Origin: Symmachiella macrocystis
GTDB lineage: Bacteria; Planctomycetota; Planctomycetia; Planctomycetales; Planctomycetaceae
DNA length: 64,000 nucleotides
Direction: 5' to 3'
NCBI RefSeq assembly: GCF_007860075.1
Contig: NZ_SJPP01000001.1
Span: 806,001-870,000 of the forward strand
Made by a program: the position numbers and the translations under genes. The notes under the pieces were generated by a model. It had not been told where the DNA came from and did not search any database. It saw only the letters and a program-made list of their open reading frames with translations. Below, in pieces: positions 8,733 to 18,261 of this stretch. Within the stretch, counting starts at the first letter, position 1. Every line of letters starts with the position of its first letter.

Positions 8733-9698
8733 TCAATCGCCGGTCCATTGTCGGTACCAGTCTACGAACCGCGGCACGCCGTCGGCAATCGTAGTCCGCG
8801 GCGCGAAATCCAACAACCGGCGGGCCTTGTCGATATCGGCAAAAGTCCGCACCGGTTCGCCGGGCTGCAACGGCTCGAGCTGCTTGATCGCCTCTTTTCC
8901 GGTGGCCTGTTCGATCTCGGCAATCAAATCCATGATCGACTCCGCACGATGATTGCCCAGATTGATGACCTCGGCCTTTTCTAAACCGGGCGCCCGCAAT
9001 GTGGCCAGAATCCCCTCGACAATGTCCTCCACATACGTGAAGTCACGATACATCTCGCCGTTGTTGTAAACGCTGATCGGGGTGCCGGCGAGAATCGACT
9101 CGGTGAATTTCCAAAGAGCCATATCGGGCCGCCCCCACGGTCCGTACACCGTGAACAATCGCAACCCGATCGTTTGAAAATCAAAGAGACGGCTGTACGT
9201 GCCGGCCAGAAGCTCATTGGAGCGTTTTGTGGCGGCATAGATGCTCATCGGCTGATCCACCGTGTCGCTTTCGGAGTACGGCAGCTTCTCGTTCCCGCCA
9301 TAGACGCTGGAACTGGAAGCGTAGACAAACCGTGTGACCCCTTGGTTCTTGGCAGCTTCCAAGACATTCATAAAGGCGGTCAGGTTGCGCTCGCCGTACG
9401 TCAACGGATGCGTCAGCGAATAACGAATGCCGGGCTGCGCTGCCAGATGACAAACCAAATCGGGTTGGAACTGCTCAAACAATTCCACAACGCGATCAAT
9501 CTCGCACAAGTCCATGGTGTGGGCTTGAAACTGGGGATAGGTCGCCGCAATATCCGCGTGACGCGCATCCTTAAGCCGCGGGGTATAATAGTCGTTGAGC
9601 GAATCGACCCCAGCCACTTCGTATCCATCGGCCAGCAACCGCTTTGCAGTATGAAAGCCAATGAAACCCGCCGAACCGGTGATAAGAACTTTTGTCAT
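8733..9698 (-). CDS. NAD-dependent epimerase, probably UDP-glucuronate 4-epimerase
   Basis: 321 residues from the ATG at 9698; a TTG three codons earlier is the only alternative. Rossmann motif TGSAGFIGFH, then VDSLNDYY close to the N terminus, HLAAQPGIRYSL, SSSSVYGGN, the catalytic YAATK and FTVYGPWGRPDMA. The NDYY and AGVRYS-like elements together with GPWGRPDMA are typical of the CapI/LpsL group, which converts UDP-glucuronate to UDP-galacturonate. It precedes the UDP-xylose synthase on the same strand with 115 bases between them. Substrate assignment rests on remembered family patterns. Confidence 0.87.
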   Translation of the reverse strand: MTKVLITGSAGFIGFHTAKRLLADGYEVAGVDSLNDYYTPRLKDARHADIAATYPQFQAHTMDLCEIDRVVELFEQFQPDLVCHLAAQPGIRYSLTHPLTYGERNLTAFMNVLEAAKNQGVTRFVYASSSSVYGGNEKLPYSESDTVDQPMSIYAATKRSNELLAGTYSRLFDFQTIGLRLFTVYGPWGRPDMALWKFTESILAGTPISVYNNGEMYRDFTYVEDIVEGILATLRAPGLEKAEVINLGNHRAESIMDLIAEIEQATGKEAIKQLEPLQPGEPVRTFADIDKARRLLDFAPRTTIADGVPRFVDWYRQWTGD

Positions 9699-9830
9699 GC
9701 GAAACAAAGCTTCAGCAACTGGGGGTGGGTCTGTGCGATACGCGACATGTTAGTCCAGCCACAACGGCTGCTCAACAACGATCCCTGGACGATAAGAGGA
9801 GAAAAAGCAGCGGCAACGGGATGGGGGCAA

Positions 9831-9873
9831 AATAAAAACAGGGTGAACCGTGTTCAACCAAGGTTCACCCTGT
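9831..9873 (-). terminator. Rho-independent terminator of the coiled-coil protein gene
   Basis: A perfect 12-base stem (9838-9849 with 9862-9873) and a 12-base loop, followed on the minus strand by TTTTTATT. It lies 48 bases after the stop codon at 9921 and separates this gene from the epimerase genes. Confidence 0.85.
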
Positions 9874-9920
9874 CAGGTTCTATCCAATTAGCCTTTGACC
9901 GGCCACCATGAGGTGAACGG

Positions 9921-11474
9921 TTATTTTTTATCCTCACCGGTGGTCTTATACCGTTTGGATGTCTGATCCGAAGAAGTTCTCGTTTTCAGCAGTGGGTGCC
10001 GTGAGTATTTCCCGGCAGTCTGGCCGGAACTGCCGTCGCCCAGGCGGATGATCGTTTCATCCACAGCCGCACTGCGTGATCCGCTTTTTAGCGTATACTT
10101 CCGCTTGTCGCCCGGACGGTACAAACGTTGTTCGGCCTTGTAACCGATGAAGTTTAAAAAGTCGCTCAGCGAAACCAGACGCACACCATTGTCCAACGCC
10201 GCTTCCTGCATTGAGTTGAATTTTCTCAAGACTTCGAGGATTTGATCTCGTTCTTTGGGGACACTGGAATCCTCAGGACGGGGCATGTCGCCCAAAATCA
10301 CGAATTTCACGTCGGTTGAGATCAAATTACTGAAATCAGCATCGTCCGGGATCGTCGTCCCGTCATCCAAGATTTCCGTAACGACCGAAGCTCCGGATGA
10401 GGTGATCAACTCTCGCAACTTTTTACGGTCTGAGCGGCCATCGCCATCGAGATCCACGAAGCCCACAATCGCCATTTTCTCTGTACGGCCGGGACTCCAC
10501 AGCGGCGTGTAAATCGGGTCACGATCCGTGATTGGTAACCGAAAGTCAGCATCGACCACGCGGGCTTCCGCCAAGTGGGGACCCAGAATCTTGGTGATTT
10601 CGATCGCGCCTTTGATGTCGGCATTCGTGCGGGCGATACCGCTGTGTCCCTTCTTGTAGACACTGAACGTCATCCGTTTCGGCAACCGATCTGAACTTCC
10701 CAGGTTAATCCAGACCATCCGTTTGTCGCGGCTAGCCTTCACAATTTCTCCGTCAGGACGTTCGACTTCCTCTTTCTTAATATCGCGTAGCTCTCTCGAC
10801 AAGCGACGATTGAGAGCCATCTGCTTCTTACTTCGATCAGTGAAATCGGTCGAAACGTCGGCTAGTTTCTGCTCCGCTTCCTCGGCGCGGCCTTCTGCAG
10901 TATTGACGCTTTCTTGTTTCTCACGAATCGTATCGTCTTTTTTGGACAGAATGTCTTGATGCGTTTCCGTGTTCTCCGCCAACGACTGCTCTGCTGCTGT
11001 GCGGGCTTCGTCGAGCTTTGCCAATTGGTCTTTGTTCGTCTGGTCCAACATGGCATACCGCGCCTGCAATTCGTCGTACATCTTCTGTTTTTGAGCCAAC
11101 TGCTGATTCGCAGAGGACAACTCAGCGTGCATCTTCTGCAATGTCGCCAGGACCGTTGATTCTTGCTGTTCGCCGCCGTAAGTCTTCAAATCGTTCAACA
11201 CGGCTCCGACAACGGTTTCGTCCTTGAGTTCCTCGTTCGCGTCACCCACTTCAGGGTGATCATGCCCCAAAAGGGCTTTCAGCTGGTTATTATCATCCAA
11301 CGTCGATTTGGCCAATTGATTGGCTTCGACCGCTGCTTTTTTGTCTTCTTCCTGCGTCGCCAACCGCTCCTGGTTTTCTTGGGTCATCATGATCGCCCAC
11401 ACGCTGCTGATCAACGTCGTGATCACAAAGAAGACCAAAGTGAGCGTAAGCCCGGTGTTCTTGGACGAAGCCAT
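9921..11474 (-). CDS. Membrane-anchored coiled-coil protein with a BRCT-like C-terminal domain
   Basis: 517 residues. One membrane span near residues 9-29 (LTLTLVFFVITTLISSVWAIMM), then a long coiled coil (roughly residues 35-235) very rich in Glu, Lys, Gln and Ala, a beta-rich segment, and a region from about 325 to 445 (KMAIVGFVDLDGDGRSDRKKL ... FVILGD ... VRLVSLSDFLNFIGY) that resembles a BRCT fold: a GxxD/LxGxx start, a central strand and a closing hydrophobic helix. The tail is basic. I know of no function; the layout suggests a scaffold that holds a protein or peptide-binding module near the membrane. It has its own terminator and a long gene-free stretch upstream, so it is probably transcribed alone. 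Confidence 0.75.
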   Translation of the reverse strand: MASSKNTGLTLTLVFFVITTLISSVWAIMMTQENQERLATQEEDKKAAVEANQLAKSTLDDNNQLKALLGHDHPEVGDANEELKDETVVGAVLNDLKTYGGEQQESTVLATLQKMHAELSSANQQLAQKQKMYDELQARYAMLDQTNKDQLAKLDEARTAAEQSLAENTETHQDILSKKDDTIREKQESVNTAEGRAEEAEQKLADVSTDFTDRSKKQMALNRRLSRELRDIKKEEVERPDGEIVKASRDKRMVWINLGSSDRLPKRMTFSVYKKGHSGIARTNADIKGAIEITKILGPHLAEARVVDADFRLPITDRDPIYTPLWSPGRTEKMAIVGFVDLDGDGRSDRKKLRELITSSGASVVTEILDDGTTIPDDADFSNLISTDVKFVILGDMPRPEDSSVPKERDQILEVLRKFNSMQEAALDNGVRLVSLSDFLNFIGYKAEQRLYRPGDKRKYTLKSGSRSAAVDETIIRLGDGSSGQTAGKYSRHPLLKTRTSSDQTSKRYKTTGEDKK

Positions 11475-12044
11475 ATTCTGTCATCCTGAAAATTGCTGGA
11501 ACCAATTACAAAACCCGGTTGAGCTTGTGCTTGATACGGTCAGACAACCGTCGGCACGAGACACCGGAAAATCGTCAATTCTGTTGATAGCGGCGGTCAG
11601 TGATACATCACGGCGGAATCAACCACCTGCGCGAATGCCCTGCGCAAGAACGTGTCCATCCAATGTACACGGTAATAGCTACACCGGTCAAAGGCCAATT
11701 CCCGGCGGCCGATGAGTTTACAAAAGATTCGCCAACGGTAGCGGCCGGCAGCAGATTTCACGAAAACGACGGTTCTGCCGATCATCCCTAAGGTGCGGAA
11801 CACCCCACGCCCTCTGTCATTCTCCGACTCAGGCATGCTTTGCACACCCATTGTCCTTGGCCGCACAATAGTAGAGAACGGGAAACAGAGAGCCAAATTC
11901 GACGAATTGGCGTAAAAACACCAGGCGAATTGAAAATACACAATCCGCCCTTCTACTGTACTCGGTTGAGAGCCGGATTGCACCTAAATTCCGATTCTAA
12001 ATCCCACAAACCAAGTGTCAAGCACAAACCGGTGGTAGGGACCG
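11475..12044. other. Gene-free region upstream of the coiled-coil gene
   Basis: About 570 bases. Open frames exist on both strands (the longest, 128 codons on the minus strand at 11597-11983) but have no ribosome binding site, biased codons or family resemblance. The promoter of the minus-strand gene should lie near 11475-11600. Confidence 0.45.
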
Positions 12045-12400
12045 CAACAGGTCTGAGGCTTGAGGCATGAGGAAACAGGCGTGAGGCCACGAGTTGCACA
12101 CGGGGTTTCCCACCCCCACACCCGGGTAGTTCTGCGCGGGTCTCCAGACCCCGCCCCATCCCGACCGCAGGTCTCCAGCACCCCCAACACCACAACCAAC
12201 AAGCTCACCCCCAAAGCTACAGGCCTTCCCCCACAAAAAGCAAATATGAGCCCCACTACACAAAAACACCCACAAACCAGCGCAATCGCCCAGCAAAGCA
12301 CAAATCCCCCCCAACCCCACCTCCGGCCACTGGCCACTTTTTTTACTGCCCACCGCCCACCAAGCACCAGCCCCCCTCTACTATTGGCAACTGAACCGCC
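12045..12400. repeat. Dispersed intergenic repeat, copy A (longest)
   Basis: Opens with GAGGCTTGAGGCATGAGG and AACAGGCGTGAGG, continues with GCGCGGGTCTCC..GACCCCGC and CGACCGCAGGTCTCCA, then a C/A-rich stretch, and ends with CCGGCCACTGGCCAC followed by T7 and ACTGCCCACCGCCCACC. The same blocks in the same order occur at 16620 and 18262, and parts at 14955, 15896, 24528 and 58813. It encodes nothing plausible. Confidence 0.8.
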
Positions 12401-12498
12401 AAACTGTTAATTTGAACGAAACAGGGGCGATTCACAGTCGGGCAAGCGTTCCCACTTCCACATCGCCGCCCGATTTCTACGGGAGACCAGAGCAACCG

Positions 12499-12981
12499 AT
12501 GGATTTTGAAAAGCGGCTCGAACGGGCCATTGAACGCGGTCAGCACCAAGGCGACGTCCAGGCGCGCGAAGATGCACAGCGCAAATTGGGCGAGGCCGAA
12601 CTGAAGCAGCTCCATATTAAGTACCAATTGGAGCTCTCCGAACAGATCGAGGACTGCCTCCGCAAATTGGCCGACCATTTTCCCGGTTTTCGCTTCAACA
12701 CCGCCACCGACGAACGTGGCTGGGGGGCGACCATCTCCCGTGATGATTTGCTTGTCGAAGACGGCCGCCGCGCCAATTCCTTCAGCCGACTGGAAATGGT
12801 CATCAGCCCCTTTGCCTCCGTGCATATCCTCGAACTCCGCGCCAAGGGCACCATTCACAACAAGGAACTCTTTCGCCGCACCCGCTATCAAATGCTCGTC
12901 GAAGCGGACCCGGAATCCTTTCGGCAATTGATTGACATGTGGGTGCTGGAATACGCCGAGTTGTACGCGTCCAACGCCTGA
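12499..12981 (+). CDS. Conserved-looking hypothetical protein
   Basis: 160 residues from ATG 12499 (MDFEKRLERAIERG). The frame is open to 12412, but the extra residues are low-complexity and partly derived from the repeat upstream. The N-terminal half is a charged helix (ERGQHQGDVQAREDAQRKL...LHIKYQLELSEQIEDCLRKLADHFPGF), the C-terminal half an alpha/beta fold without known motif. No signal peptide or membrane span. It lies on the same strand as the phosphohexomutase, 112 bases upstream, and might share its transcript. No function can be assigned. Confidence 0.65.
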   Translation: MDFEKRLERAIERGQHQGDVQAREDAQRKLGEAELKQLHIKYQLELSEQIEDCLRKLADHFPGFRFNTATDERGWGATISRDDLLVEDGRRANSFSRLEMVISPFASVHILELRAKGTIHNKELFRRTRYQMLVEADPESFRQLIDMWVLEYAELYASNA

Positions 12982-13093
12982 CTACCCTCCCCCCTACACT
13001 CGCTGATCGCGACATGTTTTGGTAAAGTTAGCGGCGACGTAACAGCGCGCCGCTACCCCGAAACCAAGCTAATCGATTCGCGAGTGATCCCCG

Positions 13094-14932
13094 ATGAGTT
13101 CCACGACACCTGACGAGCGACTTCGTTCGGCCTTAGCCAAAATCGAAGCCGCCGCCGCTGAGAACCGCTTAACACCCGCCAGCGCCACCAACGCCTCTCG
13201 GTGGCTGACTGAACCCTATCTCGCTGAATATGTCCCGGACGTGCTCGCGCTGGTCGATGCGGACCGTTTCGAGGAATTGGACCGCCTGTTCTGGGAAGTG
13301 ATCCCCTTTGGGACCGGCGGACGTCGCGGCTTGATGGCCGACATCGGTTCTGCCACGATCAACAACCGCACCATCGGTGAATCCGCGCAGGGACTCGCCG
13401 TCTACATGCAACAGGCCACTGGAAAATCCAGCGGTGTGGCCGTTGTGACCAGCGACACGCGACTGCGTTCTAACGATTTCGCAAAACTGACCGCCACAAC
13501 CTTCGCCGCCAACGGCCTCAAGGTCTACTTGTTCGAATCGCCCCGTGCCACCCCCGAGTTATCCTTCGCTGTGCGGCATTTGAAATGCGACGTCGGCGCC
13601 ATGGTCTCCGCCTCCCACAACCCCCCATCGGATAACGGTTTCAAAGCGTATTGGTCCACCGGTGGCCAAGTCCTCCCGCCGCACGACAAAGGCATTATCG
13701 ATTGCGTCTATCAATGCCAGGAACTCGCCACCATCGACTTTGACGAAGCAGTCGCCGCCGGCAAAATTGAAATCATCGGCGCCGAAGTCGACCGCGCCTA
13801 TATCGCCAATGTCCTGGCCATGAGTCTTTCCAAAGCGCGCGACATCAAAGCCGTCTTCACCCCCTTGCACGGTGTCGGCGAGACAGCCGTCTATCGCGCC
13901 GCTGAGGCCGCCGGATTTGAAGGTGTTTCCATCTTTGAGCCGCAACGCGCCGCTGATGGAAACTTCCCCAACGTCCCCGACCAATTGCCCAACCCCGAAC
14001 GCCCCGAAGTCTTCGCCCCCGCCATCGAACAAGCCCGCGCCGAAGACGCCGCACTTGTATTGGCCAGTGATCCCGACGCCGACCGCTTGGGAATCGCCGT
14101 CCGCAACAGTGAAGGCGATTACGTGCACGTCAGCGGCAATCGCATCGGCGTGTTGATCGCCGACTACATTTTGCGCAAACGGAAAGAGACCGGAACCCTC
14201 TCGCCGGAACACTATGTGATCGAAACGTTAGTCACCACACCGCTCATCGCCAAACTCGCACAAGCCGCCGACGTACGAGCCATCGACGATCTGCTGGTCG
14301 GCTTCAAATACATTGGCCAAACCATGGACCGCGAAGGGCCGGACAACTTTGTCTTCGGCGCCGAAGAATCACTCGGATACCTCGCCGGCCAATATGCCCG
14401 CGACAAAGACGCCGCTATCGCCGGCTTGTACATTTTGGAACTCGCCGCAGAACTGCACGCCGAGGGGAAAACCTTGCTTGATCGATTGGACGAAATCTAC
14501 GTCGAGCACGGGTACTTCACCGAATCGCAAACGTCGCTCGTCAGCGAAGGCCCCACCGGCAAAGCACAGATCGATGCGCTGATGCAAACATTCCGCGTCG
14601 CCCCCCCCGCGGAGTTGGCCGGCATCAGCCTCTCCCGCGCCAGAGATTACGGCACGCACGAAATCCGCTCCCTGCCCGACAATACACGTGTCGAAGATCT
14701 CCCCCAGCCACAAGGGGACTTGGTCTTCTTCGATTCGGCCCCCGGCGAACATCAAATCTCCTTCGCCGCCCGCCCTTCAGGAACCGAACCCAAAATCAAA
14801 TTCTACTACTTCGCCCAAGCCAGCTGCCCCAACAAAGACGCCCTAACCACCGCCAAAACCAACCTAGAAGCCACCCTAACAGAATTCAAAACCGCCCTAA
14901 CAAATTGGGTCAAAACGGTCGTAGACAATTAA
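13094..14932 (+). CDS. Phosphoglucomutase/phosphomannomutase (alpha-D-phosphohexomutase)
   Basis: 612 residues, the size of the PgcA-type branch. The enzyme moves phosphate between C1 and C6 of a hexose through a phosphoserine and links glycolysis with nucleotide-sugar synthesis. All four family motifs are visible: the catalytic serine loop VSASHNPP near residue 175, the metal-binding DPDADRLG near 325, the sugar-binding GAEESLGY near 425, and the phosphate-binding RPSGTEPKIK near 560. The N-terminal FGTGGRRG is also typical. It fits with the nucleotide-sugar enzymes a few kilobases upstream, though these lie on the other strand. The last codons are A/C-rich, unlike the rest. Confidence 0.93.
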   Translation: MSSTTPDERLRSALAKIEAAAAENRLTPASATNASRWLTEPYLAEYVPDVLALVDADRFEELDRLFWEVIPFGTGGRRGLMADIGSATINNRTIGESAQGLAVYMQQATGKSSGVAVVTSDTRLRSNDFAKLTATTFAANGLKVYLFESPRATPELSFAVRHLKCDVGAMVSASHNPPSDNGFKAYWSTGGQVLPPHDKGIIDCVYQCQELATIDFDEAVAAGKIEIIGAEVDRAYIANVLAMSLSKARDIKAVFTPLHGVGETAVYRAAEAAGFEGVSIFEPQRAADGNFPNVPDQLPNPERPEVFAPAIEQARAEDAALVLASDPDADRLGIAVRNSEGDYVHVSGNRIGVLIADYILRKRKETGTLSPEHYVIETLVTTPLIAKLAQAADVRAIDDLLVGFKYIGQTMDREGPDNFVFGAEESLGYLAGQYARDKDAAIAGLYILELAAELHAEGKTLLDRLDEIYVEHGYFTESQTSLVSEGPTGKAQIDALMQTFRVAPPAELAGISLSRARDYGTHEIRSLPDNTRVEDLPQPQGDLVFFDSAPGEHQISFAARPSGTEPKIKFYYFAQASCPNKDALTTAKTNLEATLTEFKTALTNWVKTVVDN

Positions 14933-14954
14933 CCCCACCCCCCTGATCTCTGGC

Positions 14955-14985
14955 CACCGGCCACTATTTCCCTGCCCACTGGCAA
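14955..14985. repeat. Dispersed intergenic repeat, 3'-end fragment D
   Basis: CTGGCCACCGGCCACTATTTCC followed by CTGCCCACTGG matches the 3' end of the repeat family, immediately before the start codon of the prenyltransferase. Only this end is present. Confidence 0.55.
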
Positions 14986-14988
14986 ACC

Positions 14989-15885
14989 ATGAACCGCTCC
15001 AAACTGCTGGCGTATCTGCAAATCGTCCGGCTACCGGCCCTCTTCACGGCAATGGCCGATATCTTTCTGGGATATCTCATCGTCCACCGCAGCTTCACAT
15101 CGGTGTTGGACTTCGTGCTGTTATTGTTGGCCTCCGGGGGTTTGTATTTGTCCGGAATGGTCTTCAACGACGTCTTTGATCGTCGCATCGATGCCCAAGA
15201 GCGGCCCGGACGCCCCATTCCCTCGGGACGTGTTCCGCTAACCAATGCAATCGGACTCGGCGGCCTGTTAATGGCCGGCGGCGTTGGCGCTGCTTCGGTC
15301 GTGGGACCATCCAGCCTCACGGTCGCCCTAATGATCGTCGTCGCGATCTTCGCTTACGACTGGCTACTCAAAGCCACGCCGTTGGGACCAATCGCCATGG
15401 GCAGTTGCCGCAGCCTGAATGTGATTCTCGGCGCCAGCACGGCCCCATCGCTCTGGAGCGGACACCACATCGGCATCGCCCTCGCGCTGGGCGTCTACAT
15501 CGTCGGCGTCACCTGGTTTGCCCGCTGCGAAGCCAACACCGGACGCCGCAGCAAATTTCAAGCCGTCACCGGCATGCTGCTCGTCAACACCGGTGTGATG
15601 CTGCTCATTTCATTCGTACTATCCACCAAGAACCTAGGCAACCCCCTCTCGGTCTTGATGCTCTTCGCGGTGATCCTACTCGTGATCAACCGCCGCCTCG
15701 CAGCCGCAATCTTCGATCCCGTCGGCCCCAAAATCGGCCTAGCGATCAAGACCATGCTCCTCTCCCTTCCCCTCATCGACGCCGCCTTAGTCCTCTTCGT
15801 CACCCAACGCGTCGAGTACTCCCTAGCCGTCGCCGCCCTCGTCATCCCCGCCCTACTCCTCGCCCGCCGCATCGCGGTGACTTGA
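14989..15885 (+). CDS. UbiA-family prenyltransferase
   Basis: 298 residues, about eight to nine membrane spans. UbiA enzymes attach a prenyl chain to an aromatic or other acceptor inside the membrane. The first Asp-rich motif is NDVFDRRID near residue 60, with the following RPIPSGR also typical; the second motif region is YDWLLKATPLGPIAMGSCRSLN near residue 125, where the usual second DxxxD is weak. The start ATG follows the mutase by 56 bases and sits right behind a repeat fragment, so its ribosome binding site lies inside repeat-derived DNA. The acceptor is unknown; menaquinone-type, ubiquinone-like or sugar-linked roles are all possible. It is far from mqnA/mqnC and those genes do not prove a link. 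Confidence 0.85.
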   Translation: MNRSKLLAYLQIVRLPALFTAMADIFLGYLIVHRSFTSVLDFVLLLLASGGLYLSGMVFNDVFDRRIDAQERPGRPIPSGRVPLTNAIGLGGLLMAGGVGAASVVGPSSLTVALMIVVAIFAYDWLLKATPLGPIAMGSCRSLNVILGASTAPSLWSGHHIGIALALGVYIVGVTWFARCEANTGRRSKFQAVTGMLLVNTGVMLLISFVLSTKNLGNPLSVLMLFAVILLVINRRLAAAIFDPVGPKIGLAIKTMLLSLPLIDAALVLFVTQRVEYSLAVAALVIPALLLARRIAVT

Positions 15886-16254
15886 GTTGCTAGGTTGAAG
15901 GAAGGCAGGCTTGAGGCGATAGGCATGAGGATCCTGATATTGCCAAGGTTTCTTACCCCCACATCAGTCCGTCCACAGATTTCCACCACCGCGGGAATCC
16001 TAACCAGCCGTGAGTTCTAAAATAGCCTCATGCAAAGCCGCAAAGATCGCCAAGAAATAATCGGGGTAAATCGATTTCATAATGCCGACTGAGTGGCCGG
16101 GAGATCGTTTTTAAGAGATTAATAATCGGGTTGGACATCATATCCGCAGACCGTTGATAATCGATTCGATATGGAAAATTCCTTTGCGAGTTTTGCGGCT
16201 TTGCGTGAGGAGTCTTTTCATTAGCGTCGAATTTTACGAGAGGCTCCCGACCCG
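15886..16254. other. Intergenic region with a repeat fragment
   Basis: About 370 bases between two convergent genes. The first part holds repeat fragment E; near 16190 the phrase GCGGCTTTGCGTGAGG is of a type seen again at 44961. I see no gene and no clear terminator hairpin. Confidence 0.45.
15896..15935. repeat. Dispersed intergenic repeat, 5'-end fragment E
   Basis: GGCAGGCTTGAGGCGATAGG and GCATGAGG match the opening block of the repeat family. It follows the prenyltransferase stop directly. Confidence 0.5.
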
Positions 16255-16590
16255 CTACTCCACACTCAAAAGCCAGTCATCTATCCGCCCCCTCACCCCC
16301 TCCAACTGCGACCCCTCCGCCGGCAATACGTTCGCCAACCATTTCGCGAACCGCCAAGAAATCACCCGGTACAAACTGTCCCCTTCCCGGCAAGCCACCC
16401 CCGGCCGTTCGAACGGCGACAGCCCTTCTTGCTCGCGTAAAAAATTCCGCAACTGCTCCGCATATCGCATCCGCTCAATCCGCGGCTGCTGGAACAACAC
16501 CTCCGCCAACCGCACATCCGCCTCTCCCGCTGCATAACAAACCGCCTCAGGATGCGGCAATCGCTCAAACACCAACCACATCACACGCAT
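16255..16590 (-). CDS. Small protein downstream of the phage portal gene
   Basis: 111 residues from ATG 16590, chosen because AGGAGG stands five bases before it; the longer open frame reads into the repeat. The protein is helical and charged (GEADVRLAEVLFQQPRIERMRYAEQLRNFLREQEG) without a recognised motif. It lies about 300 bases downstream of the portal gene on the same strand and would be the next gene of a packaging operon were it not for the repeat between them. In many phages the gene after the portal is a head protease or scaffold; this one is too short and has no protease motif. Function unknown. Confidence 0.6.
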   Translation of the reverse strand: MRVMWLVFERLPHPEAVCYAAGEADVRLAEVLFQQPRIERMRYAEQLRNFLREQEGLSPFERPGVACREGDSLYRVISWRFAKWLANVLPAEGSQLEGVRGRIDDWLLSVE

Positions 16591-16619
16591 CACGTCCTCC
16601 TGCGCCGCATACGGCGGCG

Positions 16620-16885
16620 AGACTTTAGGCTTTAGGCTGTAGGCCGTAGGAAACAGGCGTGAGGACATTAGTTGTGCGCGGGTCTCCCGACCCCTCGTTG
16701 TGCGCAGGTCTCCCGACCCCGCACAGCCCCGACCGTAGGTCTCCAAAACGCAAAAACACCAACACCCCAGCATAATCAAGCACAAGTATCCCACCCAATT
16801 CTGGCCACCGGCCACTAACCACCGGCCACTTTTTTACTGCCTACTGCCTACTCTTACTGGCCACCGACCACTCGCCACTCTCTAG
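16620..16885. repeat. Dispersed intergenic repeat, copy B
   Basis: Contains AACAGGCGTGAGG, GTTGTGCGCGGGTCTCCCGA (and a second near-copy GTTGTGCGCAGGTCTCCCGA right after it), CCGCACAGCCCCGACC, and the 3' block TTCTGGCCACCGGCCACTAA, CCACCGGCCAC, T6, ACTGCCTACTGCC. It fills the whole gap between the portal stop and the small gene. Confidence 0.85.
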
Positions 16886-16889
16886 CCGC

Positions 16890-18245
16890 CTACTCCTCCT
16901 CACGCTCCGAACGCATCAACTCCGGATCCGCCCCGTCGCGGCGGGCCACTTCCGCCTTGCTTAAGATTCCCGCGTCGCACAGCCGTGCATCGGCCAAGCG
17001 TTCGCGTGGGCGATCGCGATTCACCAATTCCGGCGCGCTCCAAAGCGGCACCACTTGATCATGAAAATCGTCCGGCAACAGCCCCGCCCGGATTGCTTCG
17101 GAAATCACCCAGCGCCACAATCGCTCAAACTCAGCGACGAAAAACTGTTGCTCCGCCTGGAACAATTTCACCGCTGGCCCCTCAGCCACCATCGTCGATG
17201 CGAAGTTAGCGTTCGAGGCATCGCACGTCAGCATGAACTCCGGTAGTCCCTGGCCCGCGGCCAGACACAACAACAGCAACCGCCCCATCGGCACCGCATC
17301 GCCGAAGTTCGTATCCGGCTGCAAGAACTGCAGATCGGTTCCTTGCGACGTCGTCAAGATCGTCCCGGCTCGCACCTTCTCACTTCGCACCGTCCCGTAC
17401 GGATCGGTCCGCGAATTGTGTTGAGCACCATCGGCCACCGAAGCGACCTCCGAAGGCGACCCCTGGACCTTGCGCCATAACACAATCGACGACTGCAACC
17501 GCCGCGCGAGTAACTCCGTCTCCAACCATTTGTCGAAACTTTCGAGCGTCTCAATCGCCGGCGCTAATATGGTCACGCCCCGTTTTAGATTCGAGTCCGC
17601 TCCCAATTTCGTATGCAACATCTCTGCTGCCGGAATCTCCTCGCGTAGTTCCAACGAAACCGCATCGACCTGTTGATACGCCACCGGCGTCTCGACGTCT
17701 TCCGGCTGAGTCAAAATTCCTTCGCCCTCCTCCTGATGCGCGGGCGTCGCGATCGTTTCGGGATCAACAAACCGCACACTTGGCGGCCAAGCCGGACGAC
17801 GAAACAGCCGCAAAAAACATTCCCCATCCCGCCACGCCCGACGGCCATATTCGCGGTAAGAAAAGTGCCGCTGATTCGCCCGTAAAAACTCCGCCCACAC
17901 CGCATCCGCGCGACCCGCCAATTCCTTAGCCGCCGCATCCTCATGTCGCGCCCCGTGTGACAGTTTCAGCCCCGGCCCCACAACGTAAATCTCCAACAGC
18001 CGAATCACATTTCGCGCATGCGAATTGGTCATCGCCAACTGCCGCGCTCGCGTACGCAAATCAGTCCGCTGCACCGCATCCATGGCCCCGCTTCCCGGGC
18101 CCAACAACGTCCATTTCCCCGGATCCTCAGAAACCGGCAACGGCCCCGACGTTTCCACCAAGTTCAACAACCGCTCCTGAACCCGCCGAGCATAACGAGC
18201 CCGCAAAGCCGCCACCCGCCAACGATCACGAAAGTATCCCAACAA
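16890..18245 (-). CDS. Phage portal protein (lambda GpB-type)
   Basis: 451 residues. The portal is the ring at one corner of a phage head through which DNA enters and leaves. The family pattern is clear: an N-terminal RTDLRTRARQLAMTNSHARNVIRLLEIYVVGPGLKL (DNA-packaging portals of the lambda group read similarly), a central GECFLRLFRR, and LPEFMLTCDASNANFASTMVAEGPAVKLFQAEQQFF near residue 340, close to the 'S..NYSSaR' block of these portals. The start is TTG at 18245, with AAAGGAG seven bases upstream. It follows the large terminase on the same strand, separated by repeat copy C. No capsid, protease or tail gene is present. Confidence 0.88.
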   Translation of the reverse strand: MLGYFRDRWRVAALRARYARRVQERLLNLVETSGPLPVSEDPGKWTLLGPGSGAMDAVQRTDLRTRARQLAMTNSHARNVIRLLEIYVVGPGLKLSHGARHEDAAAKELAGRADAVWAEFLRANQRHFSYREYGRRAWRDGECFLRLFRRPAWPPSVRFVDPETIATPAHQEEGEGILTQPEDVETPVAYQQVDAVSLELREEIPAAEMLHTKLGADSNLKRGVTILAPAIETLESFDKWLETELLARRLQSSIVLWRKVQGSPSEVASVADGAQHNSRTDPYGTVRSEKVRAGTILTTSQGTDLQFLQPDTNFGDAVPMGRLLLLCLAAGQGLPEFMLTCDASNANFASTMVAEGPAVKLFQAEQQFFVAEFERLWRWVISEAIRAGLLPDDFHDQVVPLWSAPELVNRDRPRERLADARLCDAGILSKAEVARRDGADPELMRSEREEE

Positions 18246-18261
18246 CGATTCGCTCCTTTAA

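Noticed and set aside
11597-11983. Minus-strand frame of 128 codons upstream of the coiled-coil gene
   Set aside because: No ribosome binding site, mixed composition, no recognisable domain.
12343-12927. Minus-strand frame of 194 codons
   Set aside because: Antisense to the hypothetical gene at 12499, and its N terminus would lie in non-coding DNA; the plus-strand frame looks more protein-like.
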